Positions 16,186 through 27,188 of a stretch of 64,000 nucleotides of DNA are shown here, one piece after another. Numbering within the stretch: position 1 is the first letter of the stretch; every line of letters begins with the position of its first letter. The stretch comes from JAWKJY01 sp041393535. Its GTDB lineage: Bacteria > Actinomycetota > Thermoleophilia > Gaiellales > Gaiellaceae. The DNA lies in contig JAWKJY010000001.1 in the NCBI GenBank assembly GCA_041393535.1, positions 620,001 to 684,000 of the forward strand. The letters are read 5' to 3'. A model generated the notes under the pieces. It saw nothing but the letters and a program-made list of their open reading frames with translations. It was not told where the DNA came from and searched no databases. The translations under genes and the position numbers were made by a program.

Positions 16186-16710
16186 ATGACGGACCAGCCC
16201 GCACCCAAGGAGTGGCGTGGCCGCTTCTTCGAGGACTTCGCCGTCGGCGACGTCTTCCGGAGCCGCCTCGGCCGCACGATCACGGACACGGACAACATCT
16301 GGTGGACGTGCCTGACGATGAACACGAACCAGATGCACTTCAACGTGCCCTACACCGAGGGCACCCGCTTCGGCCAGCCGCTCGTCAACTCCGCCTTCAC
16401 GCTCGCCCTCGTCGGCGGCCTGACGGTGCCGGACACGAGCGAGAACGCGACTGCGAACCTCGCCTTCACCGACATCAAGCTGCCGAAGCCGGTCTACGTC
16501 GGCGACACGCTCTGGGCCGAGTCGGAGATCACGGACGTGCGGGAGTCGCGGTCCAACCCGAGCGTCGGCATCGTCTCGATGCGCTGCCGCGGGATCAACC
16601 AGCGCCGCGAGGTCGTGATCGAGTTCCGCCGGACGTTCATGGTCTACCGGCGCGGCGCCCCCGAGGTGAGCGACATGTTCCCCGTCTCGGACGAGGGCTG
16701 GACCGTCTGA
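16186..16710 (+). CDS. MaoC family dehydratase
   Basis: A 174-residue hotdog-fold protein of the MaoC/(R)-hydratase family. The N-terminal FFEDFAVGDVFRSRLGRTITDTDN is the usual entry. The segment around NQMHFNVPYTEGTRFGQPLVNSAFTLALV corresponds to the hydratase active-site motif (D..P.H.D), with Asn and His at the expected positions and the usual Asp replaced by Asn (MHFN). It probably acts on an enoyl-CoA or mesaconyl-type thioester. The ATG at 16186 lies 7 bases after GAGAAT (leaderless). It is divergent from the aminotransferase. Confidence 0.78.
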   Translation: MTDQPAPKEWRGRFFEDFAVGDVFRSRLGRTITDTDNIWWTCLTMNTNQMHFNVPYTEGTRFGQPLVNSAFTLALVGGLTVPDTSENATANLAFTDIKLPKPVYVGDTLWAESEITDVRESRSNPSVGIVSMRCRGINQRREVVIEFRRTFMVYRRGAPEVSDMFPVSDEGWTV

Positions 16711-16760
16711 GGGAGGCCGTACGACCCGCGCCGGGGAGGGTGTGACCGACCCCCGGCGGC

Positions 16761-16766
16761 TATACT
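16761..16766 (+). promoter_or_regulatory. -10 element of ahcY/SAH riboswitch transcript
   Basis: TATACT is the best -10 match in the window. The expected start point falls at about 16771-16773, the first base of the riboswitch P1 helix. Confidence 0.65.
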
Positions 16767-16770
16767 GGGC

Positions 16771-16857
16771 GGGCGTCCCGAGGAGCGTTGCGACACGGCG
16801 AGTGGACCGTGCCAGGCTCGGGACGCCCGGCTCCGGCCGGTCCGGGTAACGGCGCTC
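16771..16857 (+). promoter_or_regulatory. S-adenosylhomocysteine (SAH) riboswitch
   Basis: Matches the SAH riboswitch known upstream of ahcY. P1 is a 12-bp perfect helix (GGGCGTCCCGAG at 16771-16782 with 16817-16828). The conserved core GAGGAGCGTTGC and GCCAGGCTCGGG are present. A small P2 hairpin (CACGG/CCGTG) sits between them. The pseudoknot strand CGCTC (16853-16857) pairs with GAGCG (16783-16787). High SAH is expected to switch on ahcY. The 3' strand GGCGCTC can instead pair with GAGCGCC at the start codon (see findings). Confidence 0.9.
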
Positions 16858-16873
16858 GCGAACTCTTTTCTCG

Positions 16874-16881
16874 AAAGGAGG
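16874..16881 (+). promoter_or_regulatory. ahcY ribosome binding site, sequestered by upstream hairpin
   Basis: AAAGGAGG lies 7 bases before the TTG start. CTCTTTT (16863-16869) can pair with AAAGGAG (16874-16880) around the loop CTCG, hiding the site when the riboswitch is empty. Confidence 0.6.
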
Positions 16882-16888
16882 GCGCGAG

Positions 16889-18304
<1,416 letters not shown>

Positions 18305-18311
18305 CGGGCGG

Positions 18312-18336
18312 GGGGGAGAAGCTGCGCTTCTCCCCC
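18312..18336 (+). terminator. Terminator hairpin after ahcY
   Basis: An 11-bp perfect stem (GGGGGAGAAGC at 18312-18322, complement 18326-18336) with a TGC loop, 8 bases after the stop. Confidence 0.65.
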
Positions 18337-18351
18337 ACGACCCCCCTCATC

Positions 18352-18386
18352 GCGCCAGGCGCGGCGCCCTCGGGCGCGCCTGGCGC
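18352..18386. terminator. Second hairpin between ahcY and bioF
   Basis: GCGCCAGGC at 18352-18360 pairs with 18378-18386 and encloses GCGCCC-TC-GGGCGC. It probably terminates both convergent transcripts. The remaining ~110 bases to the bioF stop show nothing else. Confidence 0.5.
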
Positions 18387-18495
18387 ATTGCAGGCAGGGA
18401 AGCTCACGGCCTCCCGGGCTTCTCGTCGCCGAACGTGGGAAGCTCGACTGGCGCGTTCGGCCGGTGGTTACCTCGAGGCGAACGGCCGCGCGCCT

Positions 18496-19677
18496 TTAGC
18501 CGCTCCAGGCCAGGCCGAGGGAGCGCGCTGCCTCGACGATCGACTCGGTCGCCCGGTCGACGTCCCCGTCGTCGTGGCCGGCGGTCAGGGAGAGGCGGAT
18601 GCGGGCCTCGCCCTGGGGGACCGTGGGCGGGTGCCGACGCCGAGGACGCCTCGCTCGGCGAGGGCCGCGGCGAAGGGCGAAGGCGGCCTCGCTCGTGCCG
18701 ACGACGACGGGGACGATCTGCGTCGTGGAGCCGCCCGTGTCGAGGCCGGCCTCGTGCAGGCGGGCGCGCAGGCGCTCGGCGCTCGCGCGCAGCCTGGCGC
18801 GGCGGTCGTGCGCGTCGCGGACGAGGTCGATCGACGCGTCGATCGCGCCGATCGCGGCCGGGGGCAGGCCGGTCGAGAAGATCAGCGTGCGACAGGCGTT
18901 CACGAGCTGGTCGATCCACGCGGCGCTCGCCGCGACGTAGGCGCCGTAGACGCCGAAGGCCTTCGAGGAACGTGCCGAGGTGCAGGTCGATGCGGTCGGC
19001 GACGCCCGCCTCGTGCGCGGCGCCCTCGCCGTGCGGGCCGAGCACGCCCGCGCCGTGCGCGTCGTCGACGAGCAGCGCCGCGCCGTAGCGCTCCTTCAAG
19101 TCGACGATCTCCGCGAGCGGCGCGACGTCCCCGTCCATGCTGAAGACGGTGTCCGTGACGACGAGGATCCGCCGGGCGCCGTCCCGCCGCGCGGCGACGA
19201 GGCTCGCCTCGAGGTGGTCGAGGTCGCAGTGGCGGTAGCGGTGGATCGTGGCGCCGGAGAGGCGGCAGCCGTCGATGATGCTCGCGTGGTTCAGCCGGTC
19301 GGAGACGACCGCGCAGTCGCGGTCGAGCAGCGCCGGGATCGCGCCCGTGTTCGCGAGGAAGCCCGGTCGACGACGAGCGCGCGCTCCGTCCCCCTCGAAC
19401 GCGGCGAGCTTCTCCTCGAGCGCCGCGTACGCGCGGTCCGAGCCGACGACGAGGCGCGACGAGCCGGCACCCGCGCCGCGCGCGCGCGCGCCGCGCGCGC
19501 GGCCGCCTCGCGCAGGGCCGGATGGCCGGCGAGGCCGAAGTAGTCGTTCGACGAGAGGTTGAGCAGCCGGCGCCCGTCGCGCTCCGCCCACGGGCCGTCG
19601 ACGGCTCGGTCACGCGGAGCGCCCGGGTGAGCCCCTGGCGCCTCGCCCGCGAGCCAGGCCTCCCAGGCCTCGCTCAT
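18496..19677 (-). pseudogene. bioF: 8-amino-7-oxononanoate synthase (bioF) with several frameshifts
   Basis: Pieces of one PLP-dependent alpha-oxoamine synthase are spread over three frames. From the ATG at 19677: MSEAWEAWLAGEAPG and LLNLSSNDYFGLAGHPALREAA; then LVVGSDRAYAALEEKLAAFEG, FLANTGAIPALLDRDC, SDRLNHASIIDGCRLSGA, FSMDGDVAPLAEI and LVDDAHGAGVLGPHGEG; then VNACRTLIFSTGLPPAAIGA and PTVPQGEARIRLSLTAGH. At least five indels are needed to join them (near 19485, 19398/19367, 18968, 18675/18630), mostly in C/G runs. All motifs between them are intact, so this is probably sequencing error in a functional gene. Joins pimeloyl thioester and alanine in biotin synthesis. Last gene of the operon. 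Confidence 0.8.
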
Positions 19678-20376
19678 GCACGTGCCCGACCGCCGCGAGC
19701 AGGGCGTCGAGGTCGACGTGCGCCGCGACCGCGGCGGCGACCGCCCGAGGCGAGCGAGGTCTATCCGCAGGACGCTGCCGAGCACCGCGACGTCCGCGAG
19801 GCGCTCGATCAGCGCGGGGTTGTCGGCCCAGCTCGGGTCGGGCTCCTGCGTCGCGTTCAGGACGACGCCGGCGACGTCGAGCCCGCGCGCCCGCAGCGCC
19901 TCGACGGTGAGCGCCGTGTGGTTCACCGTCCCGAGGCCGGCGCGCGCGACGACGAGGACGGGGTGGCCGAGCGCGACGGCGAGGTCGGCGACCGTCCAGT
20001 CCTCGCCCATCGGCACGAGCAGCCCGCCCGCGCCCTCGACGAGCAGCAGCTCGCATGCCGCCGCGAGCTCGCCGGCCCGCTCGAGGACGGGCCCGAGCGC
20101 GACCGACCGCCCCTCGCGCGCCGCGGCGACCGCGGGCGCGAGCGGCGCCTCGAAGGCTGCGCAGCAGATCTCGCCGGGCGTCGCCGCGAGGCCGCCGAGG
20201 CGGACGAGCGTCGCCGCGTCGCCGTCCGGGTCGTCGAGCGCGTTCCCGCTCTGCAGCGGCTTGAACACGCCCATGGCGAGGCCGCGCGCGGCAAGGGCGC
20301 CGCACAGCCCGGCGGTCAAGACCGTCTTGCCGACGCCCGTGTCGGTCGCGGTGACGAGGAGGCCGCGACCGGGCAT
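19674..20376 (-). CDS. bioD: Dethiobiotin synthetase, frameshifted near C-terminus
   Basis: ATP-dependent enzyme that closes the ureido ring of dethiobiotin. N-terminal P-loop TATDTGVGKTVLTAGL, the substrate-binding KPLQSG, EGAGGLLVP and LVVARAGLGTVNHTALTVEALR are all present. The frame is lost near 19743-19746, where DLARLG should continue AVAAAVAAHVDLDALLAAVG; one missing C/G in a run explains it. The exact end is unclear; a TGA overlapping the bioF ATG (19674-19677) would be the normal arrangement. ATG 20376, 5 bases after the bioB stop. Confidence 0.85.
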
Positions 20377-20381
20377 GCGCC

Positions 20382-21428
20382 CTACGACGAGACCGGCTCG
20401 GCGATCGGCCCGATCGGCGTGCCGAGCGCCTCGACCGTGAAGCCGAGGTCCTCGATCATCCGCAGGTCCTCGGACGCCGGCTGGCCGGGCTCGGTCAGGT
20501 AGTCGGCGACGAAGATCGCGTTCGCCGGGTAGAGCCCGAGCGGCTGGAGCGACCCGAAGTGCACCTCACGGCCGGCCGAGAGGCGGATCTCGCGATCGGG
20601 GTTGACCAGCCGGACCATCGCGAGCACCTTCAGCCCGAAGCGCGGGTCGATCCCGCGTCGGCCCGCGTCCCCCAGCGGCGTCCCCTCGATCGGGATGAGG
20701 AAGTTCACGGGGATCGACTCGGCGCCGACCTCGTTCAGCGCGAAGGCGACGTCGACGAGCTGCTCGTCCGACTCGCCCATGCCGACGATCAGGCCCGAGC
20801 ACGGCGAGATGCCGGCGGCGGCGACGGCGCCCACGGTCGCGACGCGGTCCTCGTAGGTGTGCGTGGAGCAGATCGACCCGTAGTGCTCCTCGGCCGTGTT
20901 GAGGTTGTGGTTGTAGCGCTCGACGCCCGCGTCGGCGAGCGCGCGCGCCTCGTCCTCGTCGACGAGGCCGAGGCAGGCGCAGACCTTGAGTCCGGGGTGG
21001 CGCTCCTTCACCTGGCGCACGGCGTCCGTGACGCCCGCGAGCTCGCGCTGGGACGGGCGGCGCGCGCTGATCACGATGCAGCAGGTGCTCGCCTTCAGCT
21101 CGACGGCGCGGTCGGCCTGCTCGACGATCTGCTCGGGCGAGAGGAGCTGGTACTTGGGGATCTCGGCGGTCGAGACGCGCGACTGGGAGCAGTAGCCGCA
21201 GTCCTCCGGGCAGATGCCGCTCTTCGCGTTGATCAGGAAGTTCAGCTTGACGGTGTCGCCGTAGAAGTGGCGGCGCACGCGGTAGGCGGCCCCGAGCAGG
21301 TCGAGCAGCTCCTCGTCCGGGGCGCGCAGGACCGCGAGCGCGTCGTCGCGGTCGATCCGCTCGCCCGCGAGCGCACGATCGGCGAGCGCGTGCCACCTGC
21401 TTCCCTGCCGCGGCTCCGTCGTCAGCAT
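20382..21428 (-). CDS. bioB: Biotin synthase
   Basis: A 348-residue radical SAM enzyme that inserts sulfur into dethiobiotin. The 4Fe-4S cluster motif is GICPEDCGYCSQS. Further landmarks are ARRPSQREL, YNHNLNTAEEHYGSICSTHTYEDR, and the [2Fe-2S]-site residues including the arginine in EIRLSAGRE. Unlike its three operon neighbours it has no indel. Its ATG is separated from the bioA stop by a single base and the bioD start follows 5 bases after its own stop, so the four genes form one operon. Confidence 0.97.
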   Translation of the reverse strand: MLTTEPRQGSRWHALADRALAGERIDRDDALAVLRAPDEELLDLLGAAYRVRRHFYGDTVKLNFLINAKSGICPEDCGYCSQSRVSTAEIPKYQLLSPEQIVEQADRAVELKASTCCIVISARRPSQRELAGVTDAVRQVKERHPGLKVCACLGLVDEDEARALADAGVERYNHNLNTAEEHYGSICSTHTYEDRVATVGAVAAAGISPCSGLIVGMGESDEQLVDVAFALNEVGAESIPVNFLIPIEGTPLGDAGRRGIDPRFGLKVLAMVRLVNPDREIRLSAGREVHFGSLQPLGLYPANAIFVADYLTEPGQPASEDLRMIEDLGFTVEALGTPIGPIAEPVSS

Positions 21429-21429
21429 C

Positions 21430-22724
21430 TCACTCCTCTCCGGCCTGGACCTGGTCGAGCGACTCGCCGAGCGTCGAGACGATCCGGTCGAGCTCGGCTG
21501 AGGTTATCGAGAGCGGCGGCACGACGATCACGACGTCGCCGATCGGGCGCAGCAGGACGCCGCGTCGGACCGACGCGGCGCAGACCCGCCGGCCCAGCCG
21601 CTGGCCCGGGGCGGCGACCAGCTGGACGCCGTGCATCAGCCCGTGGCCGCGCACCTCGTGGACGAGCGGGTGCCCCGCGATCCGCCTGCGCAGCAGGTCG
21701 GCCAGCTCCGCGCTGCGGGCGCGGACGTTGGCGAGCACGTCACGCTCCTCGAGCAGCCGCAGGTGGCGCACGGCGACGGCGGCCGCGAGCGCGTTCCCGC
21801 CGTAGGAGTGGCCGTGGTAGAGCGTCTTCGGGCCGAGATCCTCGCCGAGGAAGGCCTCGAACACGCGCCCCGGGCGACCGTCGCCGAGAGCGCCAGGTAG
21901 CCGCCGGTGATCCCCTTGCCGACGCACAGCAGGTCGGGCCGCAGGCCGCACTGCTCCGACGCGAACAGCGTCCCGGTGCGGCCGAAGCCCGTCGCGACCT
22001 CGTCGCAGACGAGCAGCACGTCGTGCGCGCGGCACGCCTCGGCGAGGACGGCGTAGTCGTCGGGACGGGCCAGCTTGATCCCGGCGGCGCCCTGGACGAG
22101 CGGCTCGAGCACGACGGCCGCCAGCTCGTGCGCGTGCGCGGCGACGAGGCGCGCCGCCTCCTCCGCCCAGCCGGGGTCGTCGTAGCCCGGCGCGCGGACG
22201 ACGGGGCAGCGCAGCGGGTCGAACAGGTCGACGCCGAAGCCGTCCGCGCCGATCGAGAGCGAGCCGATCGTGTCGCCGTGGTAGGCGTCGGCGATGGCGA
22301 GGTAGCGCGTGCGCCCCTCGACTCCCAGGTTGACCCAGTGCTGGAAGGCGATCCGCAGCGCCTGCTCGACCGCCGCCGAGCCGTCGGAGGCGTAGAGGAC
22401 GTGCGGGTCGTCGACCGGGACCACCGCGGCGAGCGCCTCGGCCAGCTCGATCGCGGCGACGTTCCCGTTCCCGAGCATCGTCGTGTGCGCGACCCGGCCG
22501 AGCTGCTCGACGAGCGCGGCGTCGAGCTCGGGGACGCGGTGCCCGAGCGTCGTCACCCAGAGGGACGAGATCGCGTCGAGGTAGCGGTTGCCGTCGGGGT
22601 CGATCAGCTCGTGCCCCTCGGCCCGCTCGACGACGACGGGCTGGTTCGCCGCGTACGTCGACATCTGGGTGAAGCCGTGCCACACGTGGGCGGCGTCTCG
22701 GGCGATCCAGTCGGCGGCGCTCAT
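21430..22724 (-). CDS. bioA: Adenosylmethionine-8-amino-7-oxononanoate aminotransferase, frameshifted
   Basis: About 432 residues after repair. It converts 8-amino-7-oxononanoate to 7,8-diaminononanoate using SAM as amino donor. Landmarks: DAAHVWHGFTQMSTYA, DAISSLWVTTLGH, LYASDGSAAVEQALRIAFQH, YHGDTIGSLSIG, LVCDEVATGFGRTG and the PLP lysine in VGKGITGGYLALSATVA. The frame breaks near 21880 (CCCGGGG run); the other frame continues RVFEAFLGEDLGPKTLYHGHSYGGN to the TGA. One missing base would give ATVARGRVFEAF. First gene of the bio operon. No BirA operator was recognised upstream. Confidence 0.88.
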
Positions 22725-22778
22725 CGAGCCATTGTGGCCGCAGCCGGCGGCCAGGCGCGGCGAAGGGCGCGCTCGCGC

Positions 22779-22786
22779 TATAGGAT
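22779..22786 (+). promoter_or_regulatory. -10 element of acetone carboxylase-like operon
   Basis: TATAGGAT about 36 bases before the GTG at 22822. Unlike most genes here, the operon has a ribosome binding site (AAGGGAGG). Confidence 0.5.
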
Positions 22787-22821
22787 CGCGCCCGCTCTCG
22801 GCGTAGGACGAAGGGAGGACC

Positions 22822-24951
22822 GTGAGCGAGGTGCCAGCAGCCGACCGCCACCCGCGCGTGCTCTCGCTCGACGCGGGCGGGACGCTGACCGACGCGTTCC
22901 TCGTCGACCGGGACGGCCGCTTCGTCGTCGGCAAGGCGCAGACGACGCCCGAGGACGAGTCGATCGGCTTCATGAACTCCGTTCGCGACGGCCTGCGCTA
23001 CTGGGGGACGGGGCCGGAGGAGGCGTTCCCGTCGGTCGTCTCGTGCGTCTACTCGGGGACCGCGATGCTGAACAGGCTGCTCTCGCGCACCGGCCAGCGG
23101 CTCGGCGTCGTCGTCACCGCGGGCTTCGAGGACGCCCTCCTGCTCGAGCGCGGCCTGCAGACGTACCTCGGCTACTCGTACTCCGACCGGCTGCACGTCG
23201 TCACGCACCGCCACAACGAGCCGCTGGTGCCGCGCGAGCGCGTCTTCGGCGTGCGCGGGCGGATCGACATCTTCGGCGAGGAGCAGATCCCGGTCTACGC
23301 GGAGGAGGCCCGCGCGGCCGTCCGCGCGCTGCTCGCGATGGAGGTCGACGCGATCTGCGTCTCGCTGATCTTCTCGTTCGCGAACCCCGCGCACCAGCGG
23401 CGCGTCGCCGAGGTCGCGCGCGAGGTCCTGGCGGAGGCGGGCCGCGAGGTGCCGCTCTTCCTCGCCTCGGAGCTCTACCCCGTCGAGGGCGACTTCGCGC
23501 GCCTGAACACGCTGCTCGTCGAGGCCTACGCGGCCGAGCCCTCGCGCGGGCAGATGCAGCGCGTGCAGGGTGCGATCGCCGGGCTCGGCTCGCCGGCCGA
23601 GCTGCGCGTGATGGCCTCGCACGGCGGCACGATCTCGGCCGACGCGCTCGAGCTCGCGCGCACGCTCGTCTCCGGCCCGATCGGCGGCGTCGTCGGCGCG
23701 CGCCACCTCGCGCGCGAGCTCGGCTTCGGCAACGTCGTCTGCTCCGACATCGGCGGCACGAGCTTCGACCTCGCGCTGATCACGGACGGGGAGTTCTCGA
23801 TCCGCACGCAGGTCGACCTCGCGCGCTTCGTGCTCAAGCTGCCGTCGGTCCAGATCGACTCGGTCGGCGCCGGCACGGGCTCGTTCGTCCGCCTGACCCC
23901 GCGCACGCGCCGCGTCGAGATCGGCCCCGACTCGGCCGGCTACCGGATCGGCGTCGCCAACCGCGCGAGCGGCCTCGAGGCGCCGACGATCACCGACTGC
24001 GACCTCGTCCTCGGCTGGCTCAACCCCGACTACTTCCTCGGCGGCGACATCCAGCTCGACGTCGCGCACGCGCTCGCGGCGATCGAGGCGCAGCTCGCCG
24101 GGCCGCTCGGGCTCGACCCGTACGCGGCGGCCGAGGGCGTCGTGACGCTGTTCCAGGACAACCTGCGCAACGAGCTGAACTCGCGCATCCTGGGCAAGGG
24201 CTACGCGCCCGAGAGCTTCCGCTTGCTCTCCTACGGCGGCGGCGGGCCCGTGCACGTCGCCGGCTACACGCAGGGCCTGCGCTTCGACGACATCCTCGTG
24301 CCCAGCTGGGCGGCGGGCTTCTCGGCCTTCGGGTGCGCGTGCGCCGAGTACGAGTACCGGGCGGACAAGTCGATCCGCGCCGACGTCCTGGGCCCCGGCT
24401 TCGCGGACGTCGTGAACGACGCCTGGGCGGAGCTCGAGGAGCGCGTCCGCGCCGAGTTCGCGAAGAGCGGCGTCGGGGCGGCCGAGGTGCAGCTCCGCCA
24501 CGTCCTGCGCGTCCAGTACCAGGGCCAGCTGAACGACCTCGAGATCGTCCTGCCGTTCGACCGCGTCGGCGCCGACGCGGACGCGCGCGAGGTGGTCGAG
24601 CGGTTCGAGAGCGCCTACGCGACGATGTACTCGCGCTCGGCGCGCTCGCCCGAGCTCGGCTACCAGGCGACGCGTGCGATCGTCACGGGCGTCGTCGAGA
24701 TCGAGAAGCCGGCGCTCCCGGTCGAGCCGCTCGGCGGCGTCGATCCGGCGGAGGCGGCGCGTCGCGGAACCAGGCGCGTCTACGTCGACGGCGGCTGGAC
24801 GGAGGCGTCGATCCACGCGATGGAGCGGCTCGAGCCCGGCAACGTGATCCGCGGCTTCGCGGTCGTCGAGTCGCCGTCCACCACCTTCGTGATCCCGTCC
24901 GGCCGCGAGGCGCGCCTCGACGAGCACCGGATCTTCCACCTGTCGAACTGA
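22822..24951 (+). CDS. acxA: Acetone carboxylase beta subunit-like (hydantoinase A family)
   Basis: A 709-residue ASKHA-fold protein of the HyuA/oxoprolinase family. Sequence details follow the acetone carboxylase beta branch: LSLDAGGTLTDAFLVDRDG, VYSGTAMLNR, RVMASHGGTISADALELA, VSGPIGGVVGA, DIGGTSFDLALIT, SVGAGTGSFVRL, GWLNPDYFLGG and AGFSAFGCA. This subunit binds ATP and helps activate acetone to a phosphoenol for carboxylation to acetoacetate. It is followed by the alpha and gamma partners in the order beta-alpha-gamma. An N-methylhydantoinase role is the alternative, but the gamma gene argues for a carboxylase. Confidence 0.82.
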   Translation: MSEVPAADRHPRVLSLDAGGTLTDAFLVDRDGRFVVGKAQTTPEDESIGFMNSVRDGLRYWGTGPEEAFPSVVSCVYSGTAMLNRLLSRTGQRLGVVVTAGFEDALLLERGLQTYLGYSYSDRLHVVTHRHNEPLVPRERVFGVRGRIDIFGEEQIPVYAEEARAAVRALLAMEVDAICVSLIFSFANPAHQRRVAEVAREVLAEAGREVPLFLASELYPVEGDFARLNTLLVEAYAAEPSRGQMQRVQGAIAGLGSPAELRVMASHGGTISADALELARTLVSGPIGGVVGARHLARELGFGNVVCSDIGGTSFDLALITDGEFSIRTQVDLARFVLKLPSVQIDSVGAGTGSFVRLTPRTRRVEIGPDSAGYRIGVANRASGLEAPTITDCDLVLGWLNPDYFLGGDIQLDVAHALAAIEAQLAGPLGLDPYAAAEGVVTLFQDNLRNELNSRILGKGYAPESFRLLSYGGGGPVHVAGYTQGLRFDDILVPSWAAGFSAFGCACAEYEYRADKSIRADVLGPGFADVVNDAWAELEERVRAEFAKSGVGAAEVQLRHVLRVQYQGQLNDLEIVLPFDRVGADADAREVVERFESAYATMYSRSARSPELGYQATRAIVTGVVEIEKPALPVEPLGGVDPAEAARRGTRRVYVDGGWTEASIHAMERLEPGNVIRGFAVVESPSTTFVIPSGREARLDEHRIFHLSN

Positions 24952-24958
24952 GGAGACG

Positions 24959-27188
24959 ATGGCGACCACCGCACGCACGAGCGCGGCGCCGATCGGCTGG
25001 GACGGCCGGACGGTCGAGGAGATGCTCGCCGAGTCGGAGCGGCTGCTGGCGGAGACCGGCCGCTACTGGGGGCTCGATCGGCTCGAGCTCCGCGAGCATG
25101 ACCCGATCCGCTACGAGCGCATGTTCGCGGCCCTGCGCGGCGGGATGGTGAACGCGCGCGAGACCGCGCTCAACATCTCGGCCTCGCCGATCGTGAAGGA
25201 GATCGGGGAGCTCTGCTTCGCGCTCTACACGCCCGAGGGCGACTCGGTCGTCCTCTCGACGGGGATCATCGTGCACGTCCACACGATGAGCGAGGTCATC
25301 AAGTACATGATCCGCTCGGGCTACGAGCGGAACCCGAGGATCCGGCCGGGCGACGTCTTCGGCAACAACAACTCGATGATCGGCGACGTGCACACGGCCG
25401 ACGTGCACACGATCGTCCCGATCTTCTGGGAGGACGAGCTGGTCGGCTGGGCCGCCGGCGTGACGCACGAGCTCGACTGCGGCGCGATCGCCCCGGGCTC
25501 GATGGCGTGGGGGCACGAGGACCGCTACGGCGACGGGCTGCTCGTCTCGGCCGAGAAGATCGGCGAGGAGGACGAGCTCTACTCGTACTACCTCAAGCGC
25601 GTCGCGGACTCGGTGCGGGCGGAGCGCTACTGGGTGCTCGACGAGCGCACGCGGCTCGCCGGCTGCCACATGGTGCGCGAGCAGGTCGAGCGCGTCATCG
25701 GCGAGTACGGGCTCGACACGTACAAGGGCTTCGTCCGCGAGGTGATCGAGGAGGGGCGGGTGAGCTTCAAGGAGCGCGTCCGCGAGGTGACCTTCCCGGG
25801 CCGCTACGAGTCGCCCGCGTTCATGGACGTCGCCTGGAGCGACGACCCGAACGTCGCGCCGAAGGCGCGCCGCGACGTGATCATGCACGCGCCGCTCGCG
25901 CTCGAGATCACGACGGACGGCGACTTCGGCATGTCGCTCGACGGCGCGAACGGCTGGGGCTTCCACTCGTTCAACTCGACCCCTGCGACGATGCAGGGCG
26001 GGATGTGGGTGCTGCTCACGCAGAGCCTGATCCCGAACGCGAAGGTGAACGACGGCGCGTACTTCGCGACCTCGTTCGAGCTGCCGGTCGGCGCCTGGTG
26101 CAACCCGGACTACGAGAAGGTCTCGACGACGTTCTCCTGGCACTTCATGACGCCGTCGCTGACCGGGATGGTGCGCTCGCTCTCGCGGGCCTACTACACC
26201 CAGGGCTACCTGGAGGAGATCTCGGCGAGCTACCCGACCGTCAGGAACATCACGATGGGCGGCGGCATCGACCACTACGGGAACGAGTCCGCGTACACGT
26301 CGTTCGAGCACTCCTGCCAGGGCACGGGCGCGATGTGGGGCAAGGACGGCGAGGGCTGGACGGCCGCGCAGTGGAACCCCGAGGGCGACATGGGCGAGAT
26401 CGAGTCGTGGGAGCGGCTCGAGCCGCTGCTCTACCTCGGCCGCGCGATCAAGCCGATGACCGCCGGGCCCGGCCGCCAGCGCGGCGGCGGCGGCTTCGAG
26501 TCGCTGCGGATGCTCTACCGGACGCGGACGCAGACGCTGTTCAACGGCGGCCAGGACGGCTTCGTCTTCATGAGCAACGGCATCTTCGGCGGCTACCCGG
26601 GGAACGCCGGCCACCGGCACAACCTGCACGGGACGACCATGCCCGAGCTGATCGCCGAGGGCCGCCCGTACCCGACGCAGGAGGGCGACGCGGACGACCC
26701 CGAGCTCGAGAAGCTCGTCTCGGCCCGTGAGGTGGTCTTCGACAGCCACGCCCACTCGGGCCCGGTCGTGTTCCAGGAGCACGACCTCTACGCGTCGATC
26801 CAGCACGGTGCGCCGGGCCTCGGCGACGTGCTCCTGCGCGATCCGCAGGCGGTCGCCGCCGACCTCGAGCGCGGCGAGCTGCTGCCGCGCTTCGCCGAGT
26901 CGATCTACGGCGTCGTCGCGATTCCGGAGCCGATCCCGCACCGCGAGGACCGCTTCCGCTACCTCGTCGACGAGGAGGCGACCCGGGCGCTGCGCGCGCG
27001 GATGCGCGAGGAGCGGCTGGCGCGCGCCGTGCCCGCCTCGGAGTTCCTCGCGCGCGAGCGCGAGCGGCTCGTCGAGGGGCGGCTGGTCGAGCCGGTGAAG
27101 GACCTCTACCGCAGCTCCATGGCGCTGTCGCCGGGCTGGCGGGAGCGGTTCCTGGCCTTCTGGAACCTGGAGGAGGGTTCGAGCTGTG
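24959..27188 (+). CDS. acxB: Acetone carboxylase alpha subunit-like (hydantoinase B family), C-terminal frameshift
   Basis: About 743 residues. A HyuB-family protein with acetone carboxylase alpha features: VFGNNNSMIGDVHTADVHT, TIVPIFWEDELVGWAAGV, GAIAPGSMAWG, GMSLDGANGWGFHSFNST and a glycine-rich PGRQRGGGGFESLRM. ATG 24959, 7 bases after the acxA stop. The reading frame runs on to 28801, but that is not a real fusion: between 27190 and 27760 it only shadows the gamma gene. One missing base in GAGGAGGGTTCG (about 27172-27180) would end the protein at a TGA (27187-27189 region) overlapping the gamma GTG, the GTGA coupling used elsewhere here. Confidence 0.82.

Noticed and set aside
20559..25151. 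1500-codon open frame on the plus strand across bioB and acxA
   Set aside because: Shadow of bioB and bioA (opposite strand) and of acxA (other frame); no domain is recognisable in it.
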